A stretch of 6,299 bases of DNA from Pseudomonadota bacterium (lineage in GTDB: Bacteria > Myxococcota > Polyangia > GCA-2747355 > JACKDQ01). The position numbers and the translations under genes are program-made. The DNA is taken from NCBI GenBank assembly GCA_030591195.1, contig JAUVBO010000181.1, positions 1-6,299 of the forward strand. Reading direction: 5' to 3'. This document shows, piece by piece, positions 5,945 through 6,299 of the stretch. The notes under the pieces are model-generated. The model made no database searches. It was not told the DNA's origin and saw only the letters and a list, made by a program, of their open reading frames with translations. The first letter of the stretch is position 1, and each line of letters starts with the position of its first letter.

Positions 5945-5959
5945 TGGAACGCGCGCTCC

Positions 5960-6299
5960 TCAATCGGTCATGCGCATGACGTAGGTCAGGTGAGCCAGGT
6001 TGCGCAGCACGTTGGGCACGCGACGCATGAGGTTGATCGACGGATTGCGCTTCTCCACCACCCGCACCGGGATCTCCACCACCGGGTGCCGCTCGCGCTC
6101 AGCGCGAATAACGAACTCGCTCGCGAAGACGTCCTTGTCGACCACGCAGCGACCGGCGGTGCCGATCAACACGTCGCGACGAAAGGCCTTCATCCCGTGG
6201 GTATCCGTCCCGTGGAAGCGCAGCAGCACCCGCAGCATCGTGTTGTAGCCAATGGTCGCCAGGTGGCGAAACAGCGGCCGGGTGTCCTCGGCGCCCGGC
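5960..6299 (-). CDS. Family 2 glycosyltransferase, C-terminal fragment (start outside window)
   Basis: An open frame of 112 residues enters from the right edge and ends with TGA at 5962-5960. It reads continuously from [18 protein letters not shown] through [19 protein letters not shown] to a C-terminal MRMTD. The segment [14 protein letters not shown], then a stretch ending [12 protein letters not shown] and [21 protein letters not shown], matches the end of dolichyl-phosphate-mannose-synthase-like family 2 transferases. These move a sugar from a nucleotide donor to a lipid or polysaccharide acceptor at the inner membrane. The donor-binding Rossmann half, including the DxD motif, lies outside the window. 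An internal ATG at 6238 exists, but homology continues upstream of it, so it is not the start. No C-terminal membrane helices are present. It sits 69 bases ahead of the deacetylase, probably in one transcript. The sugar specificity is unknown. Confidence 0.86.
   Translation of the reverse strand, partial: PGAEDTRPLFRHLATIGYNTMLRVLLRFHGTDTHGMKAFRRDVLIGTAGRCVVDKDVFASEFVIRAERERHPVVEIPVRVVEKRNPSINLMRRVPNVLRNLAHLTYVMRMTD

Noticed and set aside
5960..6238. Complete 92-residue gene starting at the ATG at 6238
   Set aside because: The frame continues upstream to the window edge with sequence that fits the glycosyltransferase family, so the ATG is internal and the gene is partial.

Overview
The window is GC-rich and densely coded. 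Every gene that can be supported lies on the minus strand, so transcription runs from position 6299 toward position 1. The best taxonomic clue is the protein ending at 1111. It finishes with a Gly-Gly-Cys motif, a hydrophobic helix and an Arg cluster, after Cys-rich repeats and a Ser/Gly/Thr linker. That is the layout of the MYXO-CTERM surface-sorting tail, which points to Myxococcota (former Deltaproteobacteria). High GC and a candidate sigma-54 promoter agree with this but do not prove it. No rRNA, tRNA, CRISPR array, insertion sequence or phage gene is visible.

Layout in order of transcription. (1) 6299-5960: C-terminal part of a family 2 glycosyltransferase, whose start lies outside the window. 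(2) 5890-4943: NodB-type polysaccharide deacetylase. These two look like a cell-surface or exopolysaccharide pair. (3) After a 162-base gap with a candidate sigma-70 promoter: a 114-residue helical protein of unknown function with an internal duplication (4780-4436), an ACT-domain protein of the UPF0237 type with an unusual N-terminal extension (4392-3829), and a UPF0210/DUF711 protein (3797-2418). ACT(UPF0237) plus UPF0210 is a widely conserved gene pair of unknown biochemistry. (4) 2235-1111: a secreted NlpC/P60-like cysteine hydrolase with Cys-rich repeats and the MYXO-CTERM-like anchor. (5) A 443-base non-coding gap (668-1110) with a candidate sigma-54 promoter and a perfect 16-bp palindrome. 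(6) 667-224: a single-domain response regulator. (7) 198-1: the N-terminal 66 residues of an APC-type permease, cut off by the window edge.

Functionally this looks like ordinary myxobacterial chromosome: envelope carbohydrate genes, a conserved ACT/UPF0210 regulatory or metabolic unit, a surface-anchored hydrolase, and a regulator-transporter pair. No clearly new multi-gene system can be demonstrated. The parts most worth a second look are the duplicated helical protein upstream of the ACT gene, the extended ACT protein with its Cys cluster, the architecture of the anchored hydrolase, and the control region ahead of the response regulator.
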